From the NCBI RefSeq assembly GCF_016428905.1, contig NZ_JAELTQ010000005.1, positions 22,973 through 86,972 on the forward strand: a DNA stretch of 64,000 nt, in the 5' to 3' direction. The notes under the pieces were generated by a model, which did no database searches, had not been told where the DNA came from, and saw nothing but the letters and a program-made list of their open reading frames with translations. The stretch comes from Dyella sp. ASV24. GTDB lineage: Bacteria > Pseudomonadota > Gammaproteobacteria > Xanthomonadales > Rhodanobacteraceae. The translations under genes were made by a program, and so were the position numbers. Every line of letters begins with the position of its first letter. Position 1 is the stretch's first letter. Shown here one piece after another: positions 25,450-35,386 of this stretch.

Positions 25450-25956
25450 CTATGCGCTGGCGTTGAAAGCCTCGTGGTAACTAACACTGGCTTCGGGTAT
25501 CGGACCACCGAAAGCCTGCGCCTGGAAGTACTCCGGCGGCACGTCAGGCAACACCAGGCACGGATCGGCGCGGAAACCAAAACGCCCGTAGTAATCCGGA
25601 TTGCCCAGTACCACGCAACCTGCCGCGCCTTGTCCCCGCAAGGCATCCAATGCTTGTCGGATCAGCCGGGAGCCCAAGCCTTCGCCCTGCCGCTCCGGCA
25701 ACACCGACACGGGACCGAGCCCAAACCAACCCTCGCTTCCATCCGAAAGCGATACGGGAGAGATGGCGACATGTCCCACGACGGTGTCGCCATCGTCCGC
25801 CACCAACGACAAGGTGAGTTGCCCCGCGTTGCGCAAGGCATCGTTGATGAACTGCTCCGTGTGCGACGTATGCTCGGCATCGCGGAACGCCGCCACGGTG
25901 AGCGCATGGATGGCGTCGACATCGGCAGGTGTTTCGGGGCGGATCAGCACGGTCAT
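25450..25956 (-). CDS. GNAT-family N-acetyltransferase
   Basis: A 168-residue acetyltransferase: start MTVLIRPETPADVDAIHALTVAAF, acetyl-CoA binding loop PERQGEGLGSRLIRQAL (RxxGxG/A), then a C-terminal part GNPDYYGRFGF that is typical of the YhbS-like branch. It would transfer acetyl from acetyl-CoA to an unknown small amine or protein N-terminus. First gene of a pair with the small unknown at 25069-25419. Confidence 0.88.
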   Translation of the reverse strand: MTVLIRPETPADVDAIHALTVAAFRDAEHTSHTEQFINDALRNAGQLTLSLVADDGDTVVGHVAISPVSLSDGSEGWFGLGPVSVLPERQGEGLGSRLIRQALDALRGQGAAGCVVLGNPDYYGRFGFRADPCLVLPDVPPEYFQAQAFGGPIPEASVSYHEAFNASA

Positions 25957-26281
25957 GAAAGGGACTCCAAGTAACGCCCCATCTTGAGCCGGCCCCCTTT
26001 ACGACGCCACTGCCAAAAGAACAGGAAAAGCTGTTGTTCGGGTATCTGAGCCACCGAACGCGGGCGTGGGATGGGTCGCCAGGTGTAGTGATGCCCTTGT
26101 CGCTCAAGGTAAAGGCCGCAACAGCGCCACTCGAAGAAGTGCCGAACACCGCTCAACCGAAAGGAGTGGCCACCGGAAATATCAGAAACGTATCCAGCGC
26201 CATGTACACCCCTGAAATCGGGGGTGCCTGCATCGCTACCCCCGAACACAATGCACGGCGTTGGGTATCAGGGGCAGGGGC
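25957..26281. other. Divergent intergenic region
   Basis: 325 bp between the GNAT gene and the autotransporter gene; it should hold both promoters. Overlapping short minus-strand frames (for example 25953-26249) have no start with a ribosome site and no family character, so I leave them out. No other structure was recognised. Confidence 0.4.
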
Positions 26282-29200
26282 ATGAGCAGCACATGGGCGC
26301 GGCGGGTGGGGCGTGGGCTAGGTTGGCTCGCGTTGCTTGGCGTGTTTGGCTTGCCGGGCCTGGCGCAGGCGTCACCTGGGTGCCAGGCGCTCAACGGGCT
26401 ATCCGGCACCATTCCTGGGAATGGCTACATCCAGTTGCTGACCAACAGTCAGCAGGTCAATCAAGGCGACTACGTCACGTTGACCACGTCGGGCCAGATT
26501 TTCTATGGTGGCTCGTTCCTGCAAATGACAGCTGCCAACAATACCGTGAGCGGCACGGAGAGCAGCTCGGGCGCTGGCGCCGACAACATCGACAACTTGC
26601 TGGGCAGCCCAACCAACTACAGCATCACCTGCACATCGGTCGGTGCCTCGATATCGGGCGTCAGTCCGACTTCGGCCACCGTCGGCAGCACGGTCACCCT
26701 TTCCGGCTCGGGTTTCTGGGGAACAACGCAGGTGTTCTTTGGCGCTACGCCCGCCACCGCATTCAGCGTCAACTACGGCGCCAGCCCGACCATCACCGCG
26801 ACCGCACCCAACGGCTCAGGTACGGTGACGATCACCGTGGTGACCGATGCAGGCACTTACAGCGGCGGGACATTCAAGTTCCTCCCACCCAGCGCAGGAT
26901 CCGCAAGCGCCAGTGTAACGTTCAACAGCAGCAACAACCCCATCACACTTAATCTCGGTGGTAATCCCACGTCGGTGACGGTGGCCAGCGCACCGCCTCA
27001 CGGCACGGCAAGCGCCGCCGGCACGGCGATCACGTATACGCCTACGACGGGCTACACCGGCACGGACAGCTTCACCTATGTGGCCAGCAACGCCGCCGGC
27101 ACCTCGACGGCCGCCACCGTAACCATCACGGTCAGTCCACCGCCAGCACCCACGGTCACTGCCGCATCGGCGACAACGGCGTACAACACGGCGACCAGCA
27201 TCAATCTCGCAAGCGCGATTTCCGGGCTGAACATCACCGGCGTCAACATCGCTGCCGCCCCTTCGCACGGTACCGTCAGCGTGTCGGGTGAAACGGTGAC
27301 CTATACGCCATCCGCCACGTTTTACGGCGGTACGGACAGTTTCACCTATACGGCGACGAACGCGGGAGGAACCTCTTCTCCCGCCACGGTCACAGTGAAC
27401 GTAGGCACGGTGGGCACGCCGACCGTATCAGGCAGTGCGGCCACGACGCCGTACAACACGCCCACCAACATCAACCTGGCGAGTTTGATTTCGGGAGCCG
27501 GCATCACGGCGGTGCACATCGTCAATGCACCATCGCACGGCACGGCAAACCTTTCCGGCCAAACCGCAACGTACACACCTTCCGCGACGTTCTATGGCGG
27601 CACCGACAGTTTCACTTACACGGCAACCAATGCGGGTGGCACGTCGGCTACGGCAACCATCACGATAACCATCGGCACCGTGCCCGCGCCGACGGCTACG
27701 GGGAAGACGGTTACCACACCCTACAACACGTCGATGAGCATCGATCTCTCCAGCGCCATAGCGGGGGCAGACATCACCGGCATCGACATCGTCGGCTCGC
27801 CCACGCATGGCAGTGCTAGCGTGACGGGTAACACGGTGACGTACACGCCTTCGGCCACCTTCTACGGCGGCACCGACAGCTTCACCTATACCGCGATCAA
27901 TCCGGGCGGACACTCGGCACCCGCCACCGTAACGATCACCGTAACGCCGCTAAACGGGCCGACCGCCCCGCCACTCTCCGTCGCCACCACGAAGGCAACG
28001 CCCGTACTGATCGAAGCGGCGGCCGTGGCCAACAGTACGCAACCCTTGACCGGCGCGAGCGTGGCGACGCAACCGATGCACGGCTCCGCCACGGTCAGCG
28101 GCGAGCAGATCCTCTACACGCCCGTCGCAGGCTTCGTGGGTACGGACAGTTTCAGCTATCAACTGAGCAACCATTTCGGCACATCGACGCCCGGCACGAT
28201 CACGGTCACCGTCACTGCCGCCGGCAACGCTGCCGGCCTCAGCCAGACCGTGACCACGCGGCCGGGCAGTCCTGTGACGGTGAACCTAGCCGGGATCGCG
28301 CCCGGCACTTACGCATCATCGGCGTTGCTTGGTTTGTCGCCGGCCAGTGCGGGCAGCACCACCTTGAGCCAGCCTGCGACGTTGACCTTCACCCCCGCGT
28401 CGACCTTCCACGGTCTGGTACAGATAACAGCGGTGCTGATCTCCGCCAACGGGCCATCGCAAGTGGTCGATGTGTTGGTGCTGGTGAGCAGCCAGCCAGA
28501 CCCTTCGCACAACCCTGACGCATTGGGCTTGATCAACGCGCAGACCATGCAGGCCGAACGGTTCGCGCAGAACCAGCTAAGCAATATTCAGAGCCGGCTG
28601 GACAGCCTGCATGATGGGAATACCTCGGCAAGCTTCAGCAACCATCTATCCATCAGCCTGAATGGCAAGCCCCTGCAAGCAACCGGCGACACGGCATCCA
28701 GCGCCGGACGAACGTCGACTTCCGGCACGTCGACGCCAATCGGCGCCCGCCCGGGTATGGGCGCCGCAGAAAGCGCTATGGCCAGCGCGGATACGCCCGC
28801 TCAGACCAAGGCCCCTGCGCCCACCACGCAAGCATCCTCTGGCCTTGGCGTATGGATCGATGGTGCCGCGAATTTCGGTTCGTTCGATGCGTACCGGCAA
28901 TCGGCCGGCTTCGACTCGGACACCATCGCGGTGAATACCGGTATCGACCAGCGGATCGGCGAGCACGCCCTGGTGGGCTTCAGCCTTGGCTACAACCACG
29001 ACCACAGTGATATCGGCAACGACGGCACCCGCAGCGTGGCACAGGGCTATAGCGCTGCCATCTATGGCAGCTACCAGCCGCTATCGCAGGTGTATATCGA
29101 CGGTGTCCTGGGCGGCGGCGGCCTGCGTTTCGATAGCCGGCGCTACGCCGCAGACAGCGGCACAGGGCTCCTCGGCCAGCGCAACGGCAGCCAATGGTTC

Positions 29201-29674
29201 GCCTCGCTCACGGCAGGATATGAGTACAAAACCAGCGTGTGGTCCGTGTCACCTTACGGTCGACTGGCATGGTCGCTGTCTTCGCTCAACGGCTACTCGG
29301 AAAGCGGCGATGCCGCCGAAGCCCTGGCCTATGGTGCACAAACGGTACGCAGTTCGCAGGTGGTCGCCGGTATACGTGCCAGCGGCACGATTCCCTGGAA
29401 AGACAGCATGTTCATACCGCATGTGCGCCTGGAAGTCGGCCATGATTTCCAGGGCACCAGTGACACTGCGCTGAGCTATGCCTTCGTACCGTCGGCGGGT
29501 TCCTGGAATGTGCTGAGCAACCCTTATTCGGCTAATGGCACCACGGTGCAAGCCGCTTTCGGCGGTGACCTGCAACTCTCGAATCATCTGATGATCACCA
29601 CCGAATACGAATACCTGTTGATGCCGCACGCGCATGACCAGGGCATACGTATCGGCTTGAGCAAACAGTTTTAG
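26282..29674 (+). CDS. Autotransporter with IPT and cadherin-like repeats
   Basis: A 1130-residue protein. Order: signal peptide (about 1-31, ..GLAQA), unique N-terminal part, IPT/TIG domain (about 120-205), at least four tandem cadherin-like repeats of about 90 residues (205-650, recurring YGGTDSFTYTATNAGG), a linker, and a C-terminal beta-barrel autotransporter domain (about 855-1130, ending IRIGLSKQF). The repeats should project from the outer membrane as a stalk or adhesin; the barrel anchors it. ATG 26282 follows a GGGG-rich ribosome site; an in-frame ATG at 26261 is less likely. The stop overlaps the stop of the convergent sensor kinase. Confidence 0.9.
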   Translation: MSSTWARRVGRGLGWLALLGVFGLPGLAQASPGCQALNGLSGTIPGNGYIQLLTNSQQVNQGDYVTLTTSGQIFYGGSFLQMTAANNTVSGTESSSGAGADNIDNLLGSPTNYSITCTSVGASISGVSPTSATVGSTVTLSGSGFWGTTQVFFGATPATAFSVNYGASPTITATAPNGSGTVTITVVTDAGTYSGGTFKFLPPSAGSASASVTFNSSNNPITLNLGGNPTSVTVASAPPHGTASAAGTAITYTPTTGYTGTDSFTYVASNAAGTSTAATVTITVSPPPAPTVTAASATTAYNTATSINLASAISGLNITGVNIAAAPSHGTVSVSGETVTYTPSATFYGGTDSFTYTATNAGGTSSPATVTVNVGTVGTPTVSGSAATTPYNTPTNINLASLISGAGITAVHIVNAPSHGTANLSGQTATYTPSATFYGGTDSFTYTATNAGGTSATATITITIGTVPAPTATGKTVTTPYNTSMSIDLSSAIAGADITGIDIVGSPTHGSASVTGNTVTYTPSATFYGGTDSFTYTAINPGGHSAPATVTITVTPLNGPTAPPLSVATTKATPVLIEAAAVANSTQPLTGASVATQPMHGSATVSGEQILYTPVAGFVGTDSFSYQLSNHFGTSTPGTITVTVTAAGNAAGLSQTVTTRPGSPVTVNLAGIAPGTYASSALLGLSPASAGSTTLSQPATLTFTPASTFHGLVQITAVLISANGPSQVVDVLVLVSSQPDPSHNPDALGLINAQTMQAERFAQNQLSNIQSRLDSLHDGNTSASFSNHLSISLNGKPLQATGDTASSAGRTSTSGTSTPIGARPGMGAAESAMASADTPAQTKAPAPTTQASSGLGVWIDGAANFGSFDAYRQSAGFDSDTIAVNTGIDQRIGEHALVGFSLGYNHDHSDIGNDGTRSVAQGYSAAIYGSYQPLSQVYIDGVLGGGGLRFDSRRYAADSGTGLLGQRNGSQWFASLTAGYEYKTSVWSVSPYGRLAWSLSSLNGYSESGDAAEALAYGAQTVRSSQVVAGIRASGTIPWKDSMFIPHVRLEVGHDFQGTSDTALSYAFVPSAGSWNVLSNPYSANGTTVQAAFGGDLQLSNHLMITTEYEYLLMPHAHDQGIRIGLSKQF

Positions 29675-31515
29675 GCGTTCTGCGGCAAGGGCGCGTCGAA
29701 GTTCAGGCGCGTCCCCTTCCCCGGTGATGTCGTGAGTTGCAACGTCGCGCCGAGGCGACCGGCGCGAGCGTGCAGGCTTGGCAAGCCCGCGCCATAGGGG
29801 ACCGTGCTCCCCGCATCGAACCCACGCCCATCATCACGGACATCCACGGCAAGGCTTTCACCCACGCAACGGACAGACACATGCACTTGCGAGGCACCGC
29901 TATGCTTGAGCACGTTGGTCAACGCCTCCTGCAGGAAACGCAGCAGCTCCAGCACCCGCATAGCGCCGAGGCGAACACCGTCCACGCCCTCCAGTGTCCA
30001 CGAACTTTCGATCGCCACGGCCTCGAAGCGATCACTCCAGCGATGTCGCAGCGGGGCGATCAAACCGGCCAGATCGATGTCCTGCTCGTGCGTCGTCGTG
30101 TCGATGATCAGGCGCAGATCGTCCCGTAGTTCCTTGAGCGTGGCCACGATCCGCGCCGGCTCTGTGGGACGCTGGGGATGTTCCAGCGCCGAGATGGCCG
30201 CGACCAGGCTGCCACCGAATCCATCGTGCAAGTCGCGAACCAGGTTGAGGCGCTCGCCGATGCGGGCGTTATTCAAAGCCAGGTGATGCTCGCGCCCCAG
30301 CGTTTCGGTTAACTGCCGAGTGGCGACATCCACTTCGCGTTGCAGCTCCGCCGCAAAATTTTCAGCGCGCCGCATGGCCGCGGCAAATCGATAGGCAAGC
30401 GCAAAACCCATGCCGATGACCGTCAACGGCGATGTCACCGTCATCAAATACGTTTGATCGTGAATGACACCGAAGAACAGCAGCATGTCATGCGCAGACA
30501 CGAGCAAGGGAATCAAAAGACTCGCAGCCAGTACATAGCCGTCGGTGCGACGGCGTCGCAGCGAGTAGCCCACGAAACCAAACACCGCCACGTAGTACGT
30601 ACTGCAACCGAAGACGAATGCGATGGCGCGATGATGTCCAACCCAGATCGGCCATGCCATCGCCGCTATGCCTAATAGCACGCATAGCGCCAACAGCGTT
30701 CGCTCGATGCGTGGCCACCGGTGGCCCGCATAGCGAAGCAGGAATATCGAGAATGTCACCGCTGCGGCGGCATAAGCCGCCGCATTGACCGCTTCCCAAG
30801 CGTCGGTGTTGTCGAACGGCCACGGGCTGTAGGCAACGAAGTTGCACGAATACAACGACCAGAACAACGTGCACAGCACATACCAGCCGTAGTAGGTGTC
30901 TTTGCGCCGCAATAGCCAAAGAATGAGGAACAACCCGCCAAACACGAGCCCCACGGATTGGCCGAACAACTGCATGTCGTAGCGCCAGAACTCGCCCTGG
31001 CGTTGTCGCGCCTGCACCAAGGCTGGCGCGCCCACCGTGACGGTGCCCAGCCCCGATTGGTAGGCGGCCAATCCCGACACGCGCACCCAAAGCGTGTTTT
31101 CTCCCTGGCGAAGGAGCGGCTTGTCGAGCAGAAAGTACTGCGGCCGAATCCAGGCGCGCGACAGCGGCTCCACCAAACGATCATCGCGATAAACCACGCT
31201 TCCGTTGACGTAAAGCGCGTAAGCCGAACTGACGTAGTCGATCAGCAGACCCACTGGCTGATCGGCATTCTGCTGGTTCCAATGCAGTCGATACCACACC
31301 ACGCCATCGTGCTGCGGCCATCGCCCATCCCAGGTATCGACGAGCTCGACGGGCGTCCAGCCTTCTGCCGGTGGCAAGGGCGATAGCCAATCCGCGGGCG
31401 CCGCATCGGCGGATCGAAGATCGATCGTTCCCTCTACAACCGGTGCGGGCTGCTGCGCAAAAGCAGGAAACGCAAGCATGGCGCACACCAACCATAGGGC
31501 GAGCAGCGCGCGCAT
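29671..31515 (-). CDS. Membrane sensor histidine kinase (HisKA_3/NarL type) with extracellular sensor domain
   Basis: A 614-residue kinase. Signal peptide (1-20), a periplasmic beta-rich sensor (about 25-175), about seven membrane helices (185-375), then a cytosolic dimerisation/phosphoacceptor region with His430 in LNLVRDLHDGFGG and an ATPase domain (about 500-614, DVRDDGRGFD, PGKGTRLNF). The layout is a 7TMR-DISM-like sensor with a HisKA_3 kinase. It lies 2 nt downstream of its LuxR-type response regulator, an operon, and its gene converges on the autotransporter gene. Confidence 0.92.
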   Translation of the reverse strand: MRALLALWLVCAMLAFPAFAQQPAPVVEGTIDLRSADAAPADWLSPLPPAEGWTPVELVDTWDGRWPQHDGVVWYRLHWNQQNADQPVGLLIDYVSSAYALYVNGSVVYRDDRLVEPLSRAWIRPQYFLLDKPLLRQGENTLWVRVSGLAAYQSGLGTVTVGAPALVQARQRQGEFWRYDMQLFGQSVGLVFGGLFLILWLLRRKDTYYGWYVLCTLFWSLYSCNFVAYSPWPFDNTDAWEAVNAAAYAAAAVTFSIFLLRYAGHRWPRIERTLLALCVLLGIAAMAWPIWVGHHRAIAFVFGCSTYYVAVFGFVGYSLRRRRTDGYVLAASLLIPLLVSAHDMLLFFGVIHDQTYLMTVTSPLTVIGMGFALAYRFAAAMRRAENFAAELQREVDVATRQLTETLGREHHLALNNARIGERLNLVRDLHDGFGGSLVAAISALEHPQRPTEPARIVATLKELRDDLRLIIDTTTHEQDIDLAGLIAPLRHRWSDRFEAVAIESSWTLEGVDGVRLGAMRVLELLRFLQEALTNVLKHSGASQVHVSVRCVGESLAVDVRDDGRGFDAGSTVPYGAGLPSLHARAGRLGATLQLTTSPGKGTRLNFDAPLPQNA

Positions 31516-31517
31516 GC

Positions 31518-32216
31518 CTAAAGCAACCCCATCGCCTTGGCTTCAAAAACGGCGGCCGTGCGAGAGCTCACCGCCAGCTTGCGATAGATACTCTTGGTAT
31601 AGCCTTCGATGGTAAAGCGCGAGAGCCCGGTGAGATTCGCAATCTCGCGGTTACTGAATCCACGCGCCACAAACTGAAGGATCTCAGACTCGCGCTCCGA
31701 GAGTGAAATATCGCGCTTTTCCGGTGAATGGGCAGCGACAAGGCCCTGCGCTGCGTCCTCTTTGGAGGCGAGCGAAACATGGGCAAGAATGCGGCGCGCG
31801 ATAAACGGATCGATCAAGGCGCCGCCGCGGTGAATGCTCTGCAGGGCCGCGCGAAGCTCCAAGTCATCGCGCTCTTTCATCAGGTAACCGACAGCCCCCG
31901 CACGCAATGCGGCCAGTGCGACCTCTTCGTGCCCCCAGGCCGAGATGGCGACAGTCGTGGTATCGGGGTGATGGGTTTCCACCCACTTGATGAGCTCGAG
32001 GCCGCTGCCATCCGGCAACCCGATGTCCACCAAGGCAAGAGAGGGCTTCAACGCGGAAACAACTGCTTTGGCAGCCGCCACGCCGCTCACCACCGTGATG
32101 TCATCGGCCGCACCGACCAGCTCCAGCAGCAGATGCGCAAGACGGCGCTGGGTCGCTTCATCGTCTTCCACGATAAGCGCGGGATGGAACGCGATGTGCT
32201 CACCTGTCGAATCCAC
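31518..32216 (-). CDS. LuxR/NarL-type response regulator
   Basis: A receiver domain (ALIVEDDEATQRRLAHLLLE, phospho-Asp in LALVDIGLPDGSG, K in GYLMKERDD) followed by a LuxR-type HTH (LSERESEILQFVARGFSNREIANLTGLSRFTIEGYTKSIYRKL). It is the partner of the kinase at 29671-31515. Start uncertain: GTG 32216 has a GGGGGG run just upstream and gives a standard receiver start; ATG 32264 would add 16 residues and lacks a ribosome site. Its targets are not known; the convergent autotransporter gene is a reasonable guess. Confidence 0.9.
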   Translation of the reverse strand: MDSTGEHIAFHPALIVEDDEATQRRLAHLLLELVGAADDITVVSGVAAAKAVVSALKPSLALVDIGLPDGSGLELIKWVETHHPDTTTVAISAWGHEEVALAALRAGAVGYLMKERDDLELRAALQSIHRGGALIDPFIARRILAHVSLASKEDAAQGLVAAHSPEKRDISLSERESEILQFVARGFSNREIANLTGLSRFTIEGYTKSIYRKLAVSSRTAAVFEAKAMGLL

Positions 32217-32523
32217 GCGCCCCCCATCGGCCCATGCGGCCGAGCAACGTTCGGGAGCGATCATAGTTTGGCCGGATCGGGTAGGCCATGGCTTTTGGCC
32301 AAGGGGCGCTCGCGACCCCCTGCCCCGGCCGCGGGGACGGTCCACCCAAACCACCCGGAGCCACCTGGAAAATCTTTCGTATCAAAGAGATGAGAAGACA
32401 TTCAACGCGCAGCCCGCTCGAGGGAGCAAGGGATACGAGCGCACCGAGATCTATCACTAAGCTGCCCGCTCTTGACGGTACAGCGAAGCTCTAACCGTTA
32501 CCGATCGCCGTCGGGCAATAAAC

Positions 32524-32561
32524 AAACGATGGGCGAAGCCATGTGACTTCGCCCATCGTTT
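32524..32561. terminator. Bidirectional intrinsic terminator
   Basis: CGATGGGCGAAG (32527-32538) pairs with CTTCGCCCATCG (32547-32558), flanked by AAA on the left and TTTT on the right; on the minus strand the stem is followed by TTTGTTTATT. It lies 11 nt after the stop codon of the AIM24 gene (32572), so it mainly terminates that gene. Confidence 0.9.
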
Positions 32562-32571
32562 TCGAAACAGA

Positions 32572-33348
32572 TCAGTTGTCGTCGCCGCTCAGCAGCGAGC
32601 CCACGATGCCGCCCAGCAGTGCTCCACCGACGGTAGCCCGTCCAGTACCGCTGCCGCCCTCGCCACTCGGGAGATACTCGGCGATCTGGTGCGCCAGGCG
32701 CGAGATAGGCAAGGTCTGCAGCCACACCGTGCCAGGTCCGGTAAGCGCCGCGAGGAAAATGCCATCGCCACCGAAGATGGCGTTCTTAATGCCGGGCACC
32801 GTGGTGATCTGGAAGTTCACCGACGCCTGGAACGCGCCGACGTGTCCCGGATGCACGCGCAGGGTTTCCCCAGGGGCCAGGTCCTTGCGGATCAGCTCAC
32901 CGGAAAGCTCCAGCCATGCCGTACCCGAGCCGCCGATCTTCTGCAGCACAAACCCGTTGCCGCCAAAGATGCCCGCACCCAGCGACTGCTGAAAACCGAC
33001 ACCGATGGTGACTTGCGGCGTCGCGCAGAGAAAGCCATGCCGATGCACCAGGTATTCGTTATCCGGGCTCACTGAAATCGGCACGATATGACCCGGCACC
33101 TTGGTTGCGAACGCCACTTCGCCAGGTGCTTGCGCAGCACGATACTCGGTCATGAACAGGCTGCCGCCCGCGACCACACGCTTGAACATGCCAAACAGGC
33201 CACCGCCACCACCCATCTGCGTGTGCGTGGTCATCTGGATGGAAGAAGTCATCCACGAAAGCTCTCCACTCTCGGCGAAGACGCTTTCGTTGGGTTCAAG
33301 CCGCACTTCCAGTACGGGCATCACAGTGCCCTGAATGCGTGTCTGCAT
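32572..33348 (-). CDS. AIM24 / TIGR00266 family protein
   Basis: A 258-residue protein of the AIM24 family, composed of repeated short beta segments: MPVLEVRLEPNESVFAESGELSWMTSSIQMTT, GGGGLFGMFKRVVAGGSLFMTEY, VPISVSPDNEYLVHRHGFLCATP, and a C-terminal glycine-rich hydrophobic tail (VGGALLGGIVGSLL) that could insert into a membrane. The family is widespread (bacterial TIGR00266, mitochondrial AIM24); its role is not established. Monocistronic, with the strong terminator at 32524-32561 just after it. Confidence 0.88.
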   Translation of the reverse strand: MQTRIQGTVMPVLEVRLEPNESVFAESGELSWMTSSIQMTTHTQMGGGGGLFGMFKRVVAGGSLFMTEYRAAQAPGEVAFATKVPGHIVPISVSPDNEYLVHRHGFLCATPQVTIGVGFQQSLGAGIFGGNGFVLQKIGGSGTAWLELSGELIRKDLAPGETLRVHPGHVGAFQASVNFQITTVPGIKNAIFGGDGIFLAALTGPGTVWLQTLPISRLAHQIAEYLPSGEGGSGTGRATVGGALLGGIVGSLLSGDDN

Positions 33349-33680
33349 GAGCTGTTCTCTAGATGATGAAGGATGGCCACCCGGTATTGGAAAGCATGTG
33401 CCGGTTCCGGATCGTGGCGGACATTACCGCTGCCGCGGAGTCACCGCCAGCTATCCGTGCAACGCATGGCTGCAGCGCGAACAGGCATCGCAAAGCGCAA
33501 GAAATTGAGCCTTACATCAAGCCAACGATGTCATAGCCGCCCCTGGCGGACAGTGGCACACTGGGTGCGGCTATCCTGCAGCGACGTGGGCACGTCGCCT
33601 CGCTAGAGCAACGTTCCAATCCTCTTGTATCGGCATCAGCGCCGCCCCTCATCGGATCGGGTGCGGCTTTCATAGGGAAC
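33349..33680. other. Intergenic region, nothing recognised
   Basis: 332 bp between divergent genes (AIM24 and BNR-like). It should hold both promoters. The short plus-strand frame across 33373-33606 has no ribosome site and no family character. Confidence 0.4.
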
Positions 33681-35159
33681 ATGACCATGCCTCTTTCCAC
33701 ACCCAAAAAATTAGCGCTCGGGCTCGGCTGCCTTGTGGGACTTCCCGTTCTTGCCGGCGCAACCTACGTGCTGATCCTGAGTGCTGCAAAGCTGGAATGG
33801 GGCGGATCCAGGCCCAACGAAAAATTGCTTGGCGCAGCGGAATCCGCCTATCTGCGAAACATGGATCAGTACTGCACGGGCGTCACCACGACGCCGGCCT
33901 CGACCTGGCTGGTCGGCAAGATGGACGACTATGTCCCGGATGAGCTCAAGAAGCTCAAGGCCGTCGACATCGATGCGCTTCTGCAAAGTGCCACGCCCGG
34001 AGGCAACGCCAAGGACGACTCGCAGGCGGACTCGACGCCATCGCTCTCCGGCTACGCGCTCAGCAATCATCCCAAGCAGAGTTACATATCGCGCCTGGAT
34101 GATGCAGGCCATTTCAAGCTGGTTGCCACCGTGGGCGAGGATGCCTGCCTGATCACCAGTGCCGATGGGGCACACGTCTTTCTGCTGACCGGCCTCGACG
34201 CGCCGCAAGACGACACCATGCCCCAACAGTCGGCCGTCTTTCGTTCCGACGATCAGGGCAAAAGCTGGCAATGGCTCAAGGAAGGTTTCTTTCCGAAGGC
34301 AAACCTGGTTGCGTGGGCGATGCAGCCCGAGTTTTTCAAGGGTGACCAGGTCTGGGTCTGGGATGCGCCCAGTGACGACGCCCAAGGGATAGGCCTTTTC
34401 TATTCGCCCGACCTGGGCAAGACCGTTGTTCCGATAGAAAGCACATCGCCAGTCGGCGTTTCGGACGACGAGGCACAGAAGCACCTGCCTGCCGACGCAT
34501 CGATCAGCGACGGCGACGCCAAGCGCTTCATCCGGCAATTGGACGATACCCACGCCATCGGCTGGATGTCGCAGTACTTCGATGCAAGCTGGCCGGACAG
34601 CGACAAGCGGGCGCGCTACAGCGTGACGACGCGCGTGCAACTATCCAGGGAGGGAAACACCTGGAAAGTCACTGGCGCAACGCGCGACGAGGGTCTCTAC
34701 CTGGAGAAGCTGACCCAGAATCCCCAAGGGGATTTCTACGCCGTCACATCCCGCGACCAACGAAAAGAGCAAGCCATCGAGCGTTTCAACACCGGCACCG
34801 GCAAGTGGGAGGAGCAAGGCGCTCTGCCCAGTCCGTTCTGGCCGCTCGATAATCTGACCACCCTGCGCAGCAATGCCACCTACACATTCTCCGTAGGCGC
34901 CAAGAGCATCGTGGTGACGACAGACAGCGAGTACACGGCCCCTCGCTCGCTCACTCCCTTCGACGAGCGCGAAGCCCATATTTCCGCTGACGCGAATTAC
35001 TACTCCACCAACGGTGGCAAAAGCTGGAAGAAGCTGGGCCTGCAGGGATACCTGGGCATCCTCGGTTTCGACCCGACCCACGATCGGGTCGTGGGTGCCC
35101 ACGGCGACGGATACAGCGGTCGCGACCCCAACATCTATACCTATGACCTGGCCCCTTGA
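33681..35159 (+). CDS. Membrane-anchored BNR/sialidase-like repeat protein
   Basis: A 492-residue protein. One N-terminal helix (about 10-33) anchors it in the membrane and the rest is outside the cytoplasm. The domain holds Asp-box-like repeats, S-x-D-x-G-x-x-W: FRSDDQGKSWQWL and YSTNGGKSWKKL. These mark a beta-propeller of the sialidase/BNR or photosystem-stability-factor type. No catalytic sialidase arginine triad is evident. Single gene. A second in-frame ATG lies at 33687. Confidence 0.78.
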   Translation: MTMPLSTPKKLALGLGCLVGLPVLAGATYVLILSAAKLEWGGSRPNEKLLGAAESAYLRNMDQYCTGVTTTPASTWLVGKMDDYVPDELKKLKAVDIDALLQSATPGGNAKDDSQADSTPSLSGYALSNHPKQSYISRLDDAGHFKLVATVGEDACLITSADGAHVFLLTGLDAPQDDTMPQQSAVFRSDDQGKSWQWLKEGFFPKANLVAWAMQPEFFKGDQVWVWDAPSDDAQGIGLFYSPDLGKTVVPIESTSPVGVSDDEAQKHLPADASISDGDAKRFIRQLDDTHAIGWMSQYFDASWPDSDKRARYSVTTRVQLSREGNTWKVTGATRDEGLYLEKLTQNPQGDFYAVTSRDQRKEQAIERFNTGTGKWEEQGALPSPFWPLDNLTTLRSNATYTFSVGAKSIVVTTDSEYTAPRSLTPFDEREAHISADANYYSTNGGKSWKKLGLQGYLGILGFDPTHDRVVGAHGDGYSGRDPNIYTYDLAP

Positions 35160-35386
35160 TGGAGCGTCACCCGAACATCGGTGCAATCCGACACGCCATG
35201 AGCGACAAGGCTCATGCTTTCAATGACCTGCATCTCCCACACCGCCAGCGGAGCCCGCATGCGGGGGGAAAATCGTCCTGTCAAGGTGAGTGAGCTGTCA
35301 CAAATTCCTAGTGCCGGCGTGTACACAAACGTCACGACACCGTGGACAATGTGCCGGCCCATCAGTCCGGAGGGGGAGCCGGAATC

